DNA from: Talpa occidentalis
Taxonomy: Eukaryota > Chordata > Mammalia > Eulipotyphla > Talpidae
DNA length: 64,000 nucleotides
Assembly: GCF_014898055.3 (NCBI RefSeq)
Contig: NW_023601104.1
Span: 82,071,106 to 82,135,105, forward strand
Direction: 5' to 3'
The translations under genes were made by a program, and so were the position numbers. Each line of letters starts with the position of its first letter. Positions within the stretch are counted from its first letter, which is position 1. The notes below the pieces were generated by a model. That model saw only the letters and a program-made list of their open reading frames with translations, had not been told where the DNA came from and ran no database searches. Below, piece by piece: positions 1 to 10,689 of the stretch.

Positions 1-45
1 ACTAAGTTGTGCATGCATAGCTATTTACTAAATAGAACTGTTTTC

Positions 46-137
46 ATAAAATATATATACGCACACATATATAGAGAGAAAGGTCTATCTACCTATCTGT
101 CCATCCTTTCATCCATCCATCCATCCATCCATCCATA
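46..137. repeat. Compound microsatellite (TA / GATA-like / ATCC)n
   Basis: The tract runs from alternating TA and CA through imperfect CTAT units into about seven ATCC units near 110-137. It has no coding potential. The mixed composition suggests several phases of slippage, and the ATCC block is the part most likely to vary in length between individuals. Confidence 0.85.
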
Positions 138-140
138 TTA

Positions 141-624
141 TATGTGAACCATCCAGAGTCTGAGTAACACCAGTGGAGAGGCTATTGAGGGTCTGAACTC
201 AGGAGAGCCCAGGTGGCCAGGCATATTGGGGCATGAACAGAGAAGCCCGCAGCCAAGAAGACATAAAACCATACTAGCAAGCCATGCACAGGATTGAAAT
301 TCAACCAATCACTTTCTGACAAACTTTCCACCAATCCGAACTGCAGTGACTGAGAGCTCATTGCATAAGGCAGACCTAGTCCTGCCCTTTTGCTTACAGA
401 AGCAGACTCCCCTCAGATCTCCTGGGTCATTCAGTTCAAGTGCTTCTGGATGTCAGCCCATGTTCCAAAATGTTTGCTGTACACTGGGACTGTGTCCTAC
501 TTACTGTAACTTATTTTGGTTGTGGAAAGTTCTGGGACACTACAATTTGGAACCTCTGTCCTCTTGTTTATTTCCCTGATTCCTTTTTTTTTAGTCATAG
601 ATAGTTTATTATCAGTGGTTGTTT
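141..624. other. Unique sequence, nothing recognised
   Basis: No repeat, RNA gene or believable exon is visible. A 77-codon frame at 346-579 has no recognisable domain and its length is what chance would give. Confidence 0.6.
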
Positions 625-810
625 AATTTTAGGGTACAAAAGAATCACCTGTGTAGATTGTTAGAATATAGGTTCAACCCCTTAACTACTGACATAAACT
701 AGGTTCAACTACTGACATAAAATGTCTTGAATGGAAGCCAGGAATTTGTATTTTAATGGAATGATTATAATGCTGATAACCTCCATACCACACTCTAAGG
801 AAGAAGTTCT
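625..810 (+). mobile_element. Possible MER5-like (hAT/Charlie) DNA transposon fragment
   Basis: The stretch follows the order I know from MER5-type non-autonomous hAT elements: a 'rAATCACCTG..ag.tTGTTAgAATa' block, then 'CCAGGAATTTGTATTTTAA', then a TGAT block. It is heavily diverged. A short direct duplication of CTACTGACATAAA units at about 675-720 interrupts it. The assignment is from memory of the family; a RepeatMasker match to MER5A/B would settle it. Confidence 0.4.
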
Positions 811-2005
811 GCATGTTGATCTTTCTGTAGTTTTAAAATTATTTAACAGAAGCTCTGTGGTTTTTGATGTAAATTATCCTACTCCCTCATTTTTTCTTGT
901 TTTTCATATGAAGTGGGGGCCATTGAACTTTGTTGACTCCAATGCACTACAGGAGAGGTCCCCAATGTGTCATGGTTTTGTAAGACAGCAGTAAGTTTTG
1001 TTGTTCCACTCTCTGACTTCTTGACTGGAACATTTGGAATGGAGGGGCCAAACAGAACCTCGGGGTAAGTTTTAAAAGAAAGAGCCCGTAGGCCAAGGAG
1101 AGGCTTCTTTGGGGCTACCTGGTTCTGTTCCCATCTTGGCTCAGTGGTGAAGCTGAAAGGGGGGGTGGTTCCTGCTGCTGCTCAGACCCCACATGCAGCC
1201 ATTAATTCCTCTGGCTTCCACCCAGGGCTCTTTATCTGGCCTCAGTGCTTTGGCAGGAGGCATGATCCTGCACAACCAAATAACTGACGGATGTCATTGT
1301 GACCTATGGTGGATTCATTAGGGATGGATATTTTGAACTTTGGTTCTTTCCTCCTCCCAGCCCTGTGGGCCCTGCACAGTCTTTGCTTATGTTTCCTGCT
1401 GGGAGATTTCCTTGGATTCCTTCTCCTGGTGGGTCTACTCTTAGGCCTTAGTCATTACACTTTGGCACCAAGTCTTGCCTAATTGAGGATGGTTGATTTC
1501 AGAGTTTGACAGGGTGTCCATATTTTGAAATCCTTCTCTCCTTGACTCTACTTCTCCCTCTCTTTGAACGTCTTATAATTAAAATTTTGGGGACATGTTA
1601 GAGTTTGATTACTTTGCATTTTTATGCATGAATGGACACAAACCCTAAGGATGGGCAACAAGGGCTTTTCCTTTCACACAGTTTGGGGTCTCTAGGTACC
1701 CCTCAGTTTTTCTCAGTATCACCTTCAAACCACTGTAGTGAAATCACTTTTATCATTTAGATCCTACAATTTATAGGCCCTGCACCCTAATGCTAACCCA
1801 TAAACCCTATCTGCGACAATATGGCTGGCAGATGACTTTGTGACTGTCACTGTCTGCTCAGTGTATCAGCCACTCCCTGCAATACACACTGTGGTCTTCT
1901 TTTTCACTTCCCTTAAGGTAAACAATTTGACTAAATTGGAAAGACATGCAGAGAGTGATGAGAGGAGCCTGTTGATCAAGCTGCCTGTTCAAGAGAGCTG
2001 CCGAG
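811..2005. other. Unique sequence, nothing recognised
   Basis: About 1.2 kb of non-repetitive sequence with only short chance open frames. One G-run (seven G's near 1160) is the only compositional feature. No splice-bounded exon candidate could be argued. Confidence 0.55.
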
Positions 2006-2073
2006 CTGGTGGTTCTGGAATTCTTAGAGCTGCCTTTTTTTTTATTTGACAGCCTTCTGGCTGTATGGCACAA
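2006..2073 (+). repeat. Copy 1 of a local ~65-bp duplicated segment
   Basis: This segment shares GGAATTCTTAGAGCTGCC plus a T-run and then 'AGCCTTCTG.CTGTATGG' with 2664-2728, in the same orientation. The rest of the two copies is about 80-85% alike. The pair may be two MIR-derived tails or a local duplication; it is too short and too diverged to decide. Confidence 0.6.
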
Positions 2074-2484
2074 TATTTATCTTGCAAGATTGCTCCTGTT
2101 TATATCAAAACAAATAAACAACAAGAAAAAATCCAGCACAGAAGAAAATGACAGGCACAGATCCCACTCAGAGTAAATATAGGCGCCTGCATTTCTGATC
2201 GCATTTCTGGCAGACCTTGGAAGCTTCAAGAAAGAGGTGGTATTTATGTAGGTGTGTGAGGCCATCTCCTCTGGCTCTGCTTTTTTCTCCCTTTGCACAC
2301 TCTCCAGTTACAGCCATATTCACTGTTTTCTTTATTATTTTTCTATGCAAATTAGTGTTTGAAAATGATATAATTTTGTCTTTTATCTATTTTTGTATTA
2401 TTCTGAATATTTTATGTGTGCCAGGCACTGTCTCATTGCTGATATTAAATAAAAGAGATTCCCCCAAAATTGTCCAATACAGAA

Positions 2485-2700
2485 TTAATTGAGCATATAC
2501 TATGTACCAGTTCTTCTGTTTATTGTTTTAAATACATTTTCTTTTGGAAAGTTGTCAAACATCTAAAATGTCAGATATAATATTATCTCCATTTTCCATT
2601 TGAGAAAACTGAGGCTTAGCATGATGACAGGACTTGATCAGGATCACATAGTCACATGAAAGAGCTAGTTTGGAATTCTTAGAGCTGCCTTTTTTTATTA
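2485..2700 (-). mobile_element. MIR SINE, minus strand
   Basis: Reading the plus strand shows the reversed MIR order: GAGCATATACTATGTACCAG, a loose linker, then ATTATCTCCATTTTCC, GAGAAAACTGAGGCTTAG and GGATCACATAG. This is an ancient element shared by most mammals and is strongly decayed. Confidence 0.7.
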
Positions 2701-2728
2701 CGTAGCCTTCTGCCTGTATGGAATCATG
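2664..2728 (+). repeat. Copy 2 of the local ~65-bp duplicated segment
   Basis: This is the partner of 2006-2073. It shares an exact run through GGAATTCTTAGAGCTGCC and the T-run, then AGCCTTCTG.CTGTATGG. It overlaps the end of the MIR at 2485-2700, so the shared block may be MIR sequence or a fragment copied to a second place. Confidence 0.6.
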
Positions 2729-2730
2729 GT

Positions 2731-3675
2731 AATTTAAATTTATAGAACAAATCATTAACAAGTGAATTCTAAGGAATGCACCATTAACAAAAGCTAAATT
2801 GCCACCGCTTTCTGAACTATTTAACAGGTGACAAAGCCCAAGCTAAAGGAGTGGCTTCTTGGTGGTTAAAATTGAACACTAGTGTCTTTAAAGATGGATT
2901 TGAATGATGGAGAGTAAGGGATGAGAAATAAAAATCTTGAGCCTCTGAGAAGATAAAATACAAGCCTATAGTGCTGTTTGTATTTCAGTTCTATAAAGTT
3001 CTCAAAAGAAATATCGCCCTTAGTATATGCTTGGCCTTACCCTTCTTTTGGAACTACTGTGATGTTTCCTATTCCTGCTAGTCTCAATTAAGGAAAACTA
3101 AGGGGGAAATAGATTTGACAGGGGGCTCAAATTGTTGGGAATAATGTAAAATAAACATCTGGGGTGGCGATCTAGGCCTTTGAGGAAGGTCTGAATGGGA
3201 GATAAAAAGGTGTGAGTCCTCTGGAGGCACATGGTACATCAGACCTGGGAGGTGAACCTGGCCCTGTGTTGAGGTCATGGAACACAAATAGAAAGTCAGG
3301 GCAATTTGTTTCTGCTCTACTCCACTCTGTGATTAGTTGTCAGATGTTTCAGAGCCTTCTCTTAAAATGTTTTGTAAATTATTCAGTTCTAAACAAAGGT
3401 TAAATTTTATTTTAAATGATTAATGACAGAAATAATTGACTGCAAAAGAGAGTTTAATGGAGGGAAGATTAAAAAAATAGAGACACATGAGAGACTTTCT
3501 TCAGCTGAGGAACATTTAAGAGACCAGACAAGTTCCCAGGAGAGGGTGTGTTTTAGATACACGGACCTTGGATTTCCATGCTGTCTTCATCAATTACACT
3601 TCCAAAAAACTTCAAGAGCTGAAAGCTATTGTGAATCTCACCTATAGATAGATTATTGCTTTATTCATTTTCTTG
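2731..3675. other. Unique sequence, nothing recognised
   Basis: No repeats or exon-like structure are seen. Short open frames on both strands (60-74 codons) show no domain and overlap each other, as expected by chance. Confidence 0.55.
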
Positions 3676-3762
3676 TTGAGGTAATATTTATTGTGCATTG
3701 ACACCAAACTGATTATTCTATTAAACTCTCATGATGAAGTAGGCACTATCCCTTTCATCAGA
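3676..3762 (-). mobile_element. MIR fragment, minus strand, interrupted by an L1 tail
   Basis: GTAATATTTATTGTGCATTG and then TTAAACTCTCATGATGAAGTAGGCACTATCC follow the reversed MIR pattern (attgagcacctac... / cctatgaggtaggtac). The L1 3' end at 3773-3989 is inserted directly after it. Confidence 0.5.
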
Positions 3763-3772
3763 AGATTATAAT

Positions 3773-3989
3773 AAAGTAAAAATCAAAATCAACAAGCAAC
3801 TATAATCCAGAGACACACTATGGGGTGGGGGGTAGGAGGGATTACCGTCAAAATAAGGGGAGTGGGAATTGTATGGGGACTATAACCAGAATGAAAATGC
3901 ATACATTGTGCAAAAATGAAAAATGATGTAAAAATATATAAAATAAAATTTAAAAAAGAATATTGAAAAGTTTTAAAGTCTTAAAAAAA
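3773..3989 (+). mobile_element. LINE-1 3' end (3' UTR and A-rich tail), 5'-truncated
   Basis: This segment matches the end of the L1 at 9470-9871 nearly base for base: 'AAAATCAAAATCAAyAAGCAACTATAA', 'CAGAGACACACTA', 'TGGGGACTATAACC', 'GAAAATGCATACATTGTGCA' and 'ATGTAAAAATATATAAAAT'. Only about 215 bp remain, all 3' UTR, so no reverse transcriptase is encoded. An imperfect 10-bp target-site duplication flanks it, AGATTATAAT at 3763-3772 and AGATCATAAT at 3990-3999, marking a separate 5'-truncated insertion. Confidence 0.85.
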
Positions 3990-3999
3990 AGATCATAAT

Positions 4000-5534
4000 C
4001 CAGTGGAGAAGGAATGTCCTTTAGGCAGAGCTGTGTGATCATCATTTTCTTATGAATTTTATAAGTTACTTGATGCTAAAAGTTAATTGGTCTGAAAGTT
4101 TGCATCTAAATTTATTTTTTGTTAGTTGGAGGTAAATATATATTAAACATTTTATGAGATGAAATGCAGTAAAGATGAACTATAATAAAGAAGAAATATT
4201 TTATGACACAACTTGATAAAATAGGTTTATTTACTTCAGCAATGCACAGCAAATATGAAAGAAATAATGATAAGGTCTGAGCCATCGATTTTATATTGAA
4301 TGGTTTGTAATATTTTGCAGTTCTTGAGAGCATTCTGGTTGTATTTAAAAGAACCAACATTATTAACTTTCATTGCTCTGGCTAAAGGAACTTTTCCTTG
4401 TAGCTAATAAGTTCTAATGATGAGGACTGACATCATTAAAAGAATTGCTATGGTTTCAGGTAAACCCAGGTTTTGGGAAACTTAAATTTTATACAAATGT
4501 TGGTAGGGGGCTTTTAAAAGATCAAACAAATATAACTGTAATTGCAAGTGACTATGAAAGAATTTAGAATGAGAAAATAAACCATAACAAATTATAATTT
4601 TTTAAAAAGCTGACAAAAACAGCATTCCTCATGGAATCCAGATATATGCCATTTTATTTTTCTAACTGCCATCACACGTCGTACTTATGTTTTGATAAAT
4701 TCATGTTCATAAACTTTTAGTGTCTTCCTTATATAATAAAAAAAATTGTAACGCTCACTTTCTTGATAGAGAAAACAGAGAAATGATTCTGCCTTGACTG
4801 TGTGGTTGGTCAACATGTATCTGCTGTTTTCTCTTGCTAGTTGGGATGTGGAGGCCACAGGACTCAGTGATATGGATGCTCATTCCTGGCAGTGCTGGTT
4901 CTGAGAGATTCTATTTCTTAGATTCTCATTAAGTAAGTAAAACCATTGTTTTGACCATAGTTCATGTTTCATTTTCTTCCTTGGAGATACTGTTGGCATC
5001 CAACACTGTATCTGGGTTAGGAATAAGGTTACTCTTCAGATGGAGTTACTCTAAGCTACATTTTCCAAAAGGGGGAAAATGACATCTTGACAACTCATGA
5101 GAACTAAGTCCTTGGCTCATTATTTTTCAGGTCTGATGATAAAGGAATTTTCCAGACAAACCCTGACTCTCTCATCCAAACCTTGCTCCCCCATCACCAC
5201 CCACCTATCCTCAGTCCCCTTGACAAGTTCTCATCATCTTCTGACATGTGGCAGGATGACAGGTGAGTCAGCACCGACGAGGGGAAAATGTTGCCTCGGA
5301 AGTTTCCTCCACCTACACTTATAAAAATTTAATTATCTACTGACGTGCCTGCCAACTACAAAAATAATTCCTTCTACCACCAACCTGAATGTAGCCCCAG
5401 CCCAGGTCTCCTTGGGTAGAGCCTGAAGATGCTCGCAAGTAGTCTAATGCTGATCCACACAGGGAGGGGCATCACTGAAGGGGATTTAGTTTGAACATGA
5501 AGAATGATTCTCACAAATGACAGTGAAAATGGCA
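4000..5534. other. Unique AT-rich sequence, nothing recognised
   Basis: About 1.5 kb without interspersed repeats I can name. Open frames are short and lack domains. No polyadenylation or promoter cluster stands out. Confidence 0.55.
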
Positions 5535-5545
5535 CATTTCCACTA

Positions 5546-5848
5546 TTTTTTTAAAGATTAGTTTTGATTTATTTATGCATACAAGAACTGGGGTACAGGC
5601 CGGGGATGTAGGGGTGAGAGGATTCACCAGAGACAGAGTGGGGAACAGAACAGGGAGACTGACTGAAATACACTGCTGAGGGGAACAGCAAGTGAGCCAG
5701 GAGAGGTCTGCTGCACCATGTGGGTAGCTCCCTAGCCGGGGATCGAACTCAGGCCTCAGTGACTGCACTGAGTGTGATTGCGCTGAGTGTGATTGCGCTG
5801 AGTGTGATTGCGCTGAGACTTTAATCCCTGCACCACCAGGGAGGCCTC
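5546..5848 (-). mobile_element. tRNA-derived T+ SINE with internal 15-bp triplication
   Basis: Read on the minus strand: a GGCCTCCCTGGTGGTGCAGG head (A box), GAGTTCGATCCCC (B box), the conserved body (GCAGACCTCTCC, CAGTGTATTTCAGTC, CTCTGTCTCTGGTGAATCC) and a TGCATAAATAAATC tail. The target-site duplication is CATTTCCAC-ATTTTT, at 5535-5550 and 5849-5864 with one mismatch. Between the A and B boxes the unit CTGAGTGTGATTGCG (plus strand) is present three times in a row at 5768-5812, lengthening the tRNA-like head by about 30 bp. The 121-codon frame over this element is an antisense reading, not a gene. Confidence 0.93.
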
Positions 5849-5864
5849 CATTTCCACAATTTTT

Positions 5865-7700
5865 ACAAAAGCACAAGCCTTAATACACTGCTAGTGTCCC
5901 TGTCAGGGTCTTTGGTGGGTCCATGCAAGTGAGCATCCCTGACGCCTCCCTCCAGTCCCTTCAAGGTAGCTCCACATCTGTGCATATTTAAATAAAGGAA
6001 AAATATTTAGAGTTCAATATTTTGATGGCTTCTACTCTGTTTTAAGAGGTTTCCCTCAAGACAAATGAGTGATTTCACAGTAGTGGTTTTGGTGGATTTT
6101 GTTTTTGGTTATCTTGGTGGAAAGGGAGATGAAAGAATTAAAGCTATGAAATAAAAAAAAAATTGTCATTACTCCTGTAATCTTACATTTCATTCATCTC
6201 AATTTAGAATTCTCTGAGCCAAAAATCCTGTTAGGAGTCTGTCTGGAGTGGTAGAGCTATGAGGCAGGAAAAGACTGGATGACATATTTGTAAGTGTTTG
6301 ATTAATCATTAAATAAGCTTTCACCTTGCTTGCCCCTTTTGGAAAAAGGTGCCACTTCCTCATCCCTTCTCTCCTGTCCTCCATCCCTCCCTTCTTATCT
6401 TTTTCTTCTCAAGAGTTAGCATGAACTCTGAGTCTTAGGATAATCTTTAGGAAAGTCCATGAGACTCAGGGAATTGATTTTCTGAAATCCCTCAGAGCCC
6501 TTACACTTTATGGCACCTACCTCATTTTAATCATTTGGTTTTACATTGGGGGGTTGGATGAGCTTTTTCTTTAAAGGGTCAGTAGGAAATAATTTAAGCC
6601 TCAGGGAACACAGGCCTCCATTGCACCCACCATGTGGGCCTCTGTATATGAATGCCGCCATGAATGATACATAACGGAATAGCCAATGCTGTGTTCCCGA
6701 AGATATTCTCTGCCAAGAGAAGCAATAAGTTGCATTTGGCCCCTGAGCCCATGTTTACTAACCAGCCACAGCATAAACTGCTCGTAGATGTGATAAGTGG
6801 AATCGCAGGCCAGCATTTTCAGGGAAACCATTGCAAGTTCCTGTGAACTTAAAACTAGCGCTAACTTCTGTTACATGGACAAACAACAGCTTATTAGTCA
6901 GTGATTTCCAAAATAAACACTCCCGATCAATAAGTCAGTCGGCAATGTCCTCTGGGAGATTGGAAGAGTACATAACATTAGAGAGAAAGATAGTATATTC
7001 TTGCCAAAGTCTTGCCAAAAGATTTTGCACCAGATTCATGTTTAATAGGGCTCTGTTTGAAGAATTGTTTTCAAACAGAACTTGGCAAAGCTTGTGAATG
7101 TTGCAGAAAGTTCCAAGTCAGAATAAAATCAGTGGTGCTCATTTAGAACCTTTGTTGAAGTCACATTTGGACACTGTCGACATTCATTTCAGCTTGCATA
7201 TGGATTTGTCACTGCCTCCTAGGACACCTACTTCATATCAAACGATAGGCAAAGGTCACTTTTAAGGATACTGCAGGATGCTCCATCTGATAACTGGAAC
7301 TATATTTATTGCAACAACAACAAAGTCCCAAATAGAATAGGAACCCAACTCCATAAAGGTCTGCTGTGTTTTGGAAGGGAAAATGGAATAGTTGCAAGCA
7401 CAAAAGAGAAGAGATTCTGCTAAAAATAATGACTAGAAGCCTGACAAATCTGGCTGTGACCCAGGGGGATATTTTAACCCTAATTGGACTTGTGGAGGAG
7501 GGCTGTGGCTGGGGAAACCCTCGCAGTTCATGCTCAAGCCTTTCATCCAACCCAGCCAAAGGAGCTGGGTTGCAAACAGCCTCAATTCTTGAAGGGATGG
7601 GCAGAAATGCTCGCTACCCTCCACACAAGAAGGATGAGTTACTCAACTTTGTCTTTTATCTCAGTCAAATATATGAACAGGCAAATCATAAAATATGGTT
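5865..7700. other. Unique sequence, nothing recognised
   Basis: About 1.8 kb between two SINEs. Several 60-108 codon frames overlap on both strands without homology I recognise. No repeat family is apparent. Confidence 0.55.
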
Positions 7701-7718
7701 AAAAATCCTCCCATCATG

Positions 7719-8000
7719 GGCCTCTTTGGTGGCGCAAGGGTTAAGACGTACGTAACCTATGAAGCAGTCCGCAGCCATTGCAGCGCGAGTTCAATTCCCG
7801 GCCAGCCAGGGAGAAGACCACATGGCGCAGGAGACCTCTCCTGACTCACCCGCTGCTCCCCTTAGCAGTGTGCTTCCGTCAATCTGCCTGTTCTGTTCCC
7901 CACTCTGTCTCTGGTGAGTCCTCTCGTCCCGCCCCGCCCCCCACACACACTTCTGGCCTGTGCCCCAGCTCTTGTATGAATAAATAAATAAATCTTTAAA
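7719..8000 (+). mobile_element. tRNA-derived T+ SINE, full length
   Basis: Head GGCCTCTTTGGTGGCGCAAG, B box GAGTTCAATTCCC, full body and AATAAATAAATAAATCTTT tail followed by A's. The 18-bp target-site duplication AAAAATCCTCCCATCATG (7701-7718) recurs as 8001-8018 with one change. Two unusual additions are visible: a few extra bases after the A box ('acgtacgtaacc') and a C-rich/CACACA expansion before the tail. The 129-codon frame at 7366-7755 only runs into this element by chance. Confidence 0.95.
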
Positions 8001-8018
8001 AAAAATCCTCCCGTCATG

Positions 8019-8379
8019 ATTTGGAGCCCCTATTGCCCCAAAGAAGTGTTTTATTCTCTTCGAGACACCTGTCCACTCTAGTGCTTGGGTAATAATTCAT
8101 GATCAGAAAACCAGACTTCCACTGGAGTGGCTGACAAGAAAGGAGAAGACAAGGAGCGACGGCATACATTACATTCTATCTTTTCTTTTCCATTGTGCAA
8201 TTTTTAATCTGTAAAGTTTTTATATGTATTTTTAAAAACAAGCTTAAGGGCTAATAAATCCTATTCATCACATTCAAGATTGTATCCAGTTACCAACCTG
8301 GTTCCAGTGGAAGCTTTGTACTCTAAATCTAAACTAACAATAATCGCTGCGGAACCAAAGCCAGTACTACAAAATGGCC
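8019..8379. other. Unique sequence, nothing recognised
   Basis: Short stretch between a SINE and the nested MIR/L1 region. No feature supported. Confidence 0.5.
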
Positions 8380-8452
8380 AGCAGTTATTAAACACTTGCC
8401 ACTTGCAATCCATTGCTGGTGGCAAGAGAGTTCATGCTCACATCAACTTTAT

Positions 8453-9110
8453 TTTTTTTTTTTATTTTATCAGTATCTGGTTTTATTTTTATTTTATTTT
8501 ATTTTATTTTTTAATTATTATTTTTTTATTTTTTACATCACTGTTCATTTTTAAATAATATTTGCTTCCTCCCACCCCCTCAGCTGTAGTCCCCATAGAG
8601 TTTCCTTCACCAATGCACCTGTGCACCATCACCTCAGTCCTCTGTGCTCCTCCCTCCCTCCCTCTGAGCCCTCTCCCTCCTCCTCCCCTGCAGGATGTCT
8701 CTGATTTATAATTGTCTGTTTTTGCTTTGTTGTGTTTTGTACTGTTATTATTTTTTTTACACTGATGTCTTATTTGGTTCCCCTATATACAACCTGGCAA
8801 TTCCACTACTAGGGATCTACCCAAAGGACACAAAAACATTGATTCAAAAGAACACCTGTACCCCTGTGTTTATTGCAGCACTATTTACAATAGGTAAAAC
8901 CTGGAAATAACCCAAATGCCCCAAAATAGATGACTGGATCAAGAAGATGTGGTATATATATGCAATGGAATATCATTCAGCAATCAAAAAATATAAACTC
9001 ATGCCATTCGCAGCCATGTGGATGGAAATAGAAATTATGCTCAGTGAAATAAGCCAGAAGGAAAAAGAAAAATATTGGATGGTTTCACTTATAGCACGAA
9101 TATAGGGGAA
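8453..9110 (-). mobile_element. LINE-1 insertion with 5' inversion (twin priming)
   Basis: The exact 15-bp duplication TCACATCAACTTTAT at 8438-8452 and 9111-9125 bounds the insertion. The left half (8453-8755) is a T-rich, ATTTT-rich tract and then L1 3' UTR in reverse orientation (GTAGTCCCCATA is the complement of TATGGGGACTAC). The right half (about 8765-9110) is the end of ORF2 in forward orientation: 'GGCAATTCCACTACTAGGGA', 'TTGCAGCACTATTTACAATAG', 'GAAATAAGCCAGAAGGA'. Opposite halves within one target-site duplication are the hallmark of twin priming, in which the 5' portion of the copy is inverted. No functional protein remains. Confidence 0.9.
8765..9000 (+). pseudogene. L1 ORF2 C-terminal remnant
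   Basis: The forward strand shows the conserved nucleotide pattern of the ORF2 C-terminal segment ('actactagggatctacccaa', then 'aatggaatatcattcagcaa'). It is only a fragment after the reverse transcriptase domain, with no start codon and no catalytic motif, so it is non-coding debris. Confidence 0.8.
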
Positions 9111-9200
9111 TCACATCAACTTTATAGGTGGCCACCATCACGGAGCCCAGTTCACACGAGGCTCAGAGACCTACCCACCTTACCAAAGGTCACACAGCAG

Positions 9201-9461
9201 AATGCATAAAAGAAAAAAAAAACCCTCCAATCCAGGCAGCTCCAGGGCTCACTGTTTCAGCCAGCATCTCCCCAATCACTATGACTATTTAATGTTACAA
9301 GTGATACCTCCTAGGCTCAGATTCTCTGGCCAATATTGTGCGAAAACCTTGCCTGGATCACACAAACCTTCCATTTATTTAGAAATTTATTGGAGAGCCA
9401 GTGTTCTTTGCTTTCTTGTTGCCAAGGGCAGATACACAACTTTCTAAGGCGTTCCATTAAA
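9201..9461. other. Short unique stretch between MIR and L1
   Basis: An oligo-A run near 9210 and otherwise ordinary sequence. No feature recognised. Confidence 0.5.
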
Positions 9462-9469
9462 GAAGTAGC

Positions 9470-9871
9470 TGGATCAAGAAGATGTGGTATATATACACAA
9501 TGGAATATTACTCTGCAATCAAAAAAGATAAACCCATGCCATTTGCAGCAACATGGATGGAGCTAGAAGGGATCATGCTCAGCAAAATAAGCCAGAAAGA
9601 AAAAGAAAAATACCGGATGGTCTCACTCATAGCAGGAATTTAGAAAACCTAAATAAGAGACCAGGAAAAAGACTAATTAAAATAAAGTAAAAATCAAAAT
9701 CAATAAGCAACTATAAACCAGAGACACACTACGGTGGGAGGGAGGAGGAAGGAGTAGGATCAAAACAAAGGGGGTGGGAACTGCATGGGGACTATAACCA
9801 AGATGAAAATGCATACATTGTGCAAAACTGAAAAATGTTGTAAAAATATATAAAATTTAAAGGAAAAAAAG
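9470..9871 (+). mobile_element. LINE-1, 5'-truncated, ORF2 end plus complete 3' UTR
   Basis: It starts abruptly inside ORF2 (TGGATCAAGAAGATGTGGTA), passes 'AACATGGATGGAGCTAGAAG' and 'AAAATAAGCCAGAAAGAAAA', and ends in the same 3' UTR as 3773-3989 with an A-rich tail. GAAGTAGC at 9462-9469 and again at 9872-9879 is a short target-site duplication, extended by adjacent A's. It is a different event from the twin-primed L1 about 360 bp upstream, although both contain the same ORF2 segment. Confidence 0.92.
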
Positions 9872-9879
9872 GAAGTAGC

Positions 9880-10638
9880 CAAAAGAATCTGAAGAACAGA
9901 GAGGGGAGAAACAGATACACAGATGGTGGTAGGGAGGTGGAGGGAGAGAGAGACAGAGGACAAGAACTCAAACTCTACGTGTGCACTAGCGTGAAAGCTC
10001 CCTGTGCTCATCTTTTTCCAATTAGAAGGAGCTTCGCAGCTGCCGTGCCACCTCTGTTAACCCCGCTCATTGCCCTTTGCGACTGTGTCTTTTGTTATCC
10101 TTCATCTACATCAAATCGTCCCTCAGTGCCCACACAGCACATCACGACCAAGTGCAGGCTGCTGCCCGATACAGCTGCTTTCTGTTAAAAGGCTTGGGGT
10201 TCTATAGTGCAAGTTTACTCCATCATAAGTTTTACAAATGCATTTAACTTAACAAGGTTCCAAACAGTCATAAAGTTATTCACAACAGTTATGGAGAAAG
10301 ATCATCTCTGGGAACAGAGAAAATCTGTTCTTCCTCCCACACGGATGCACAGCCTGAGGTAAACTGATGAAGTTCCTCTCATCCGCTGCCCGTCCTCCCC
10401 AAGCATTTTCTGAGGAAAGATTTTTGGATTTTTCACTTTCATCCTCATACGATGAGTTGGAAAATGTCCACAAAAGCTTTTGTAAAACTTACAAGTTTTC
10501 ATTCTTGTTCATGAAGTTTGACGCTGAGGTGGGGGATGTGGGAGTTCACAGGGTGGCTATCAAAAAGCTGGATGAGAACAGCAATTCTGACAAAGACCCA
10601 CAATGGTGATCCAGTTATAATAGGAAGACAAGAGTGTA
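9880..10638. other. Unique sequence, nothing recognised
   Basis: A GA-rich patch at 9890-9960 comes first, then ordinary sequence. The overlapping 65-83 codon frames have no recognisable domain. Confidence 0.5.
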
Positions 10639-10672
10639 TAGAGAGAGAGTGTGTGTGTGTGTGTGTGTACGC
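10639..10672. repeat. (GA)n(GT)n microsatellite
   Basis: A short GA run passes directly into about ten GT units. The alternating purine-pyrimidine GT part could adopt Z-form; length polymorphism is likely. Confidence 0.9.
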
Positions 10673-10689
10673 ATGAGTGTGGGTTTGAC

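Larger units (their letters stand above)
8380..9200 (-). mobile_element. MIR SINE (minus) split by an L1 insertion
   Basis: The left part (GTTATTAAACACTTGCCACT..CTCACATCAACTTTAT) and right part (AGGCTCAGAGACC..CCAAAGGTCACACAGCAG) together follow the reversed MIR order. They are separated only by the L1 insertion at 8453-9110 and its duplicated target. The MIR is the older element and served as the landing site. Confidence 0.6.

Noticed and set aside
5511..5876. 121-codon frame with repeated AQSHS peptide
   Set aside because: The peptide repeat is just the translated 15-bp triplication inside an antisense SINE.
7366..7755. 129-codon open frame
   Set aside because: Ends by reading into the SINE at 7719; remaining part shows no known domain.
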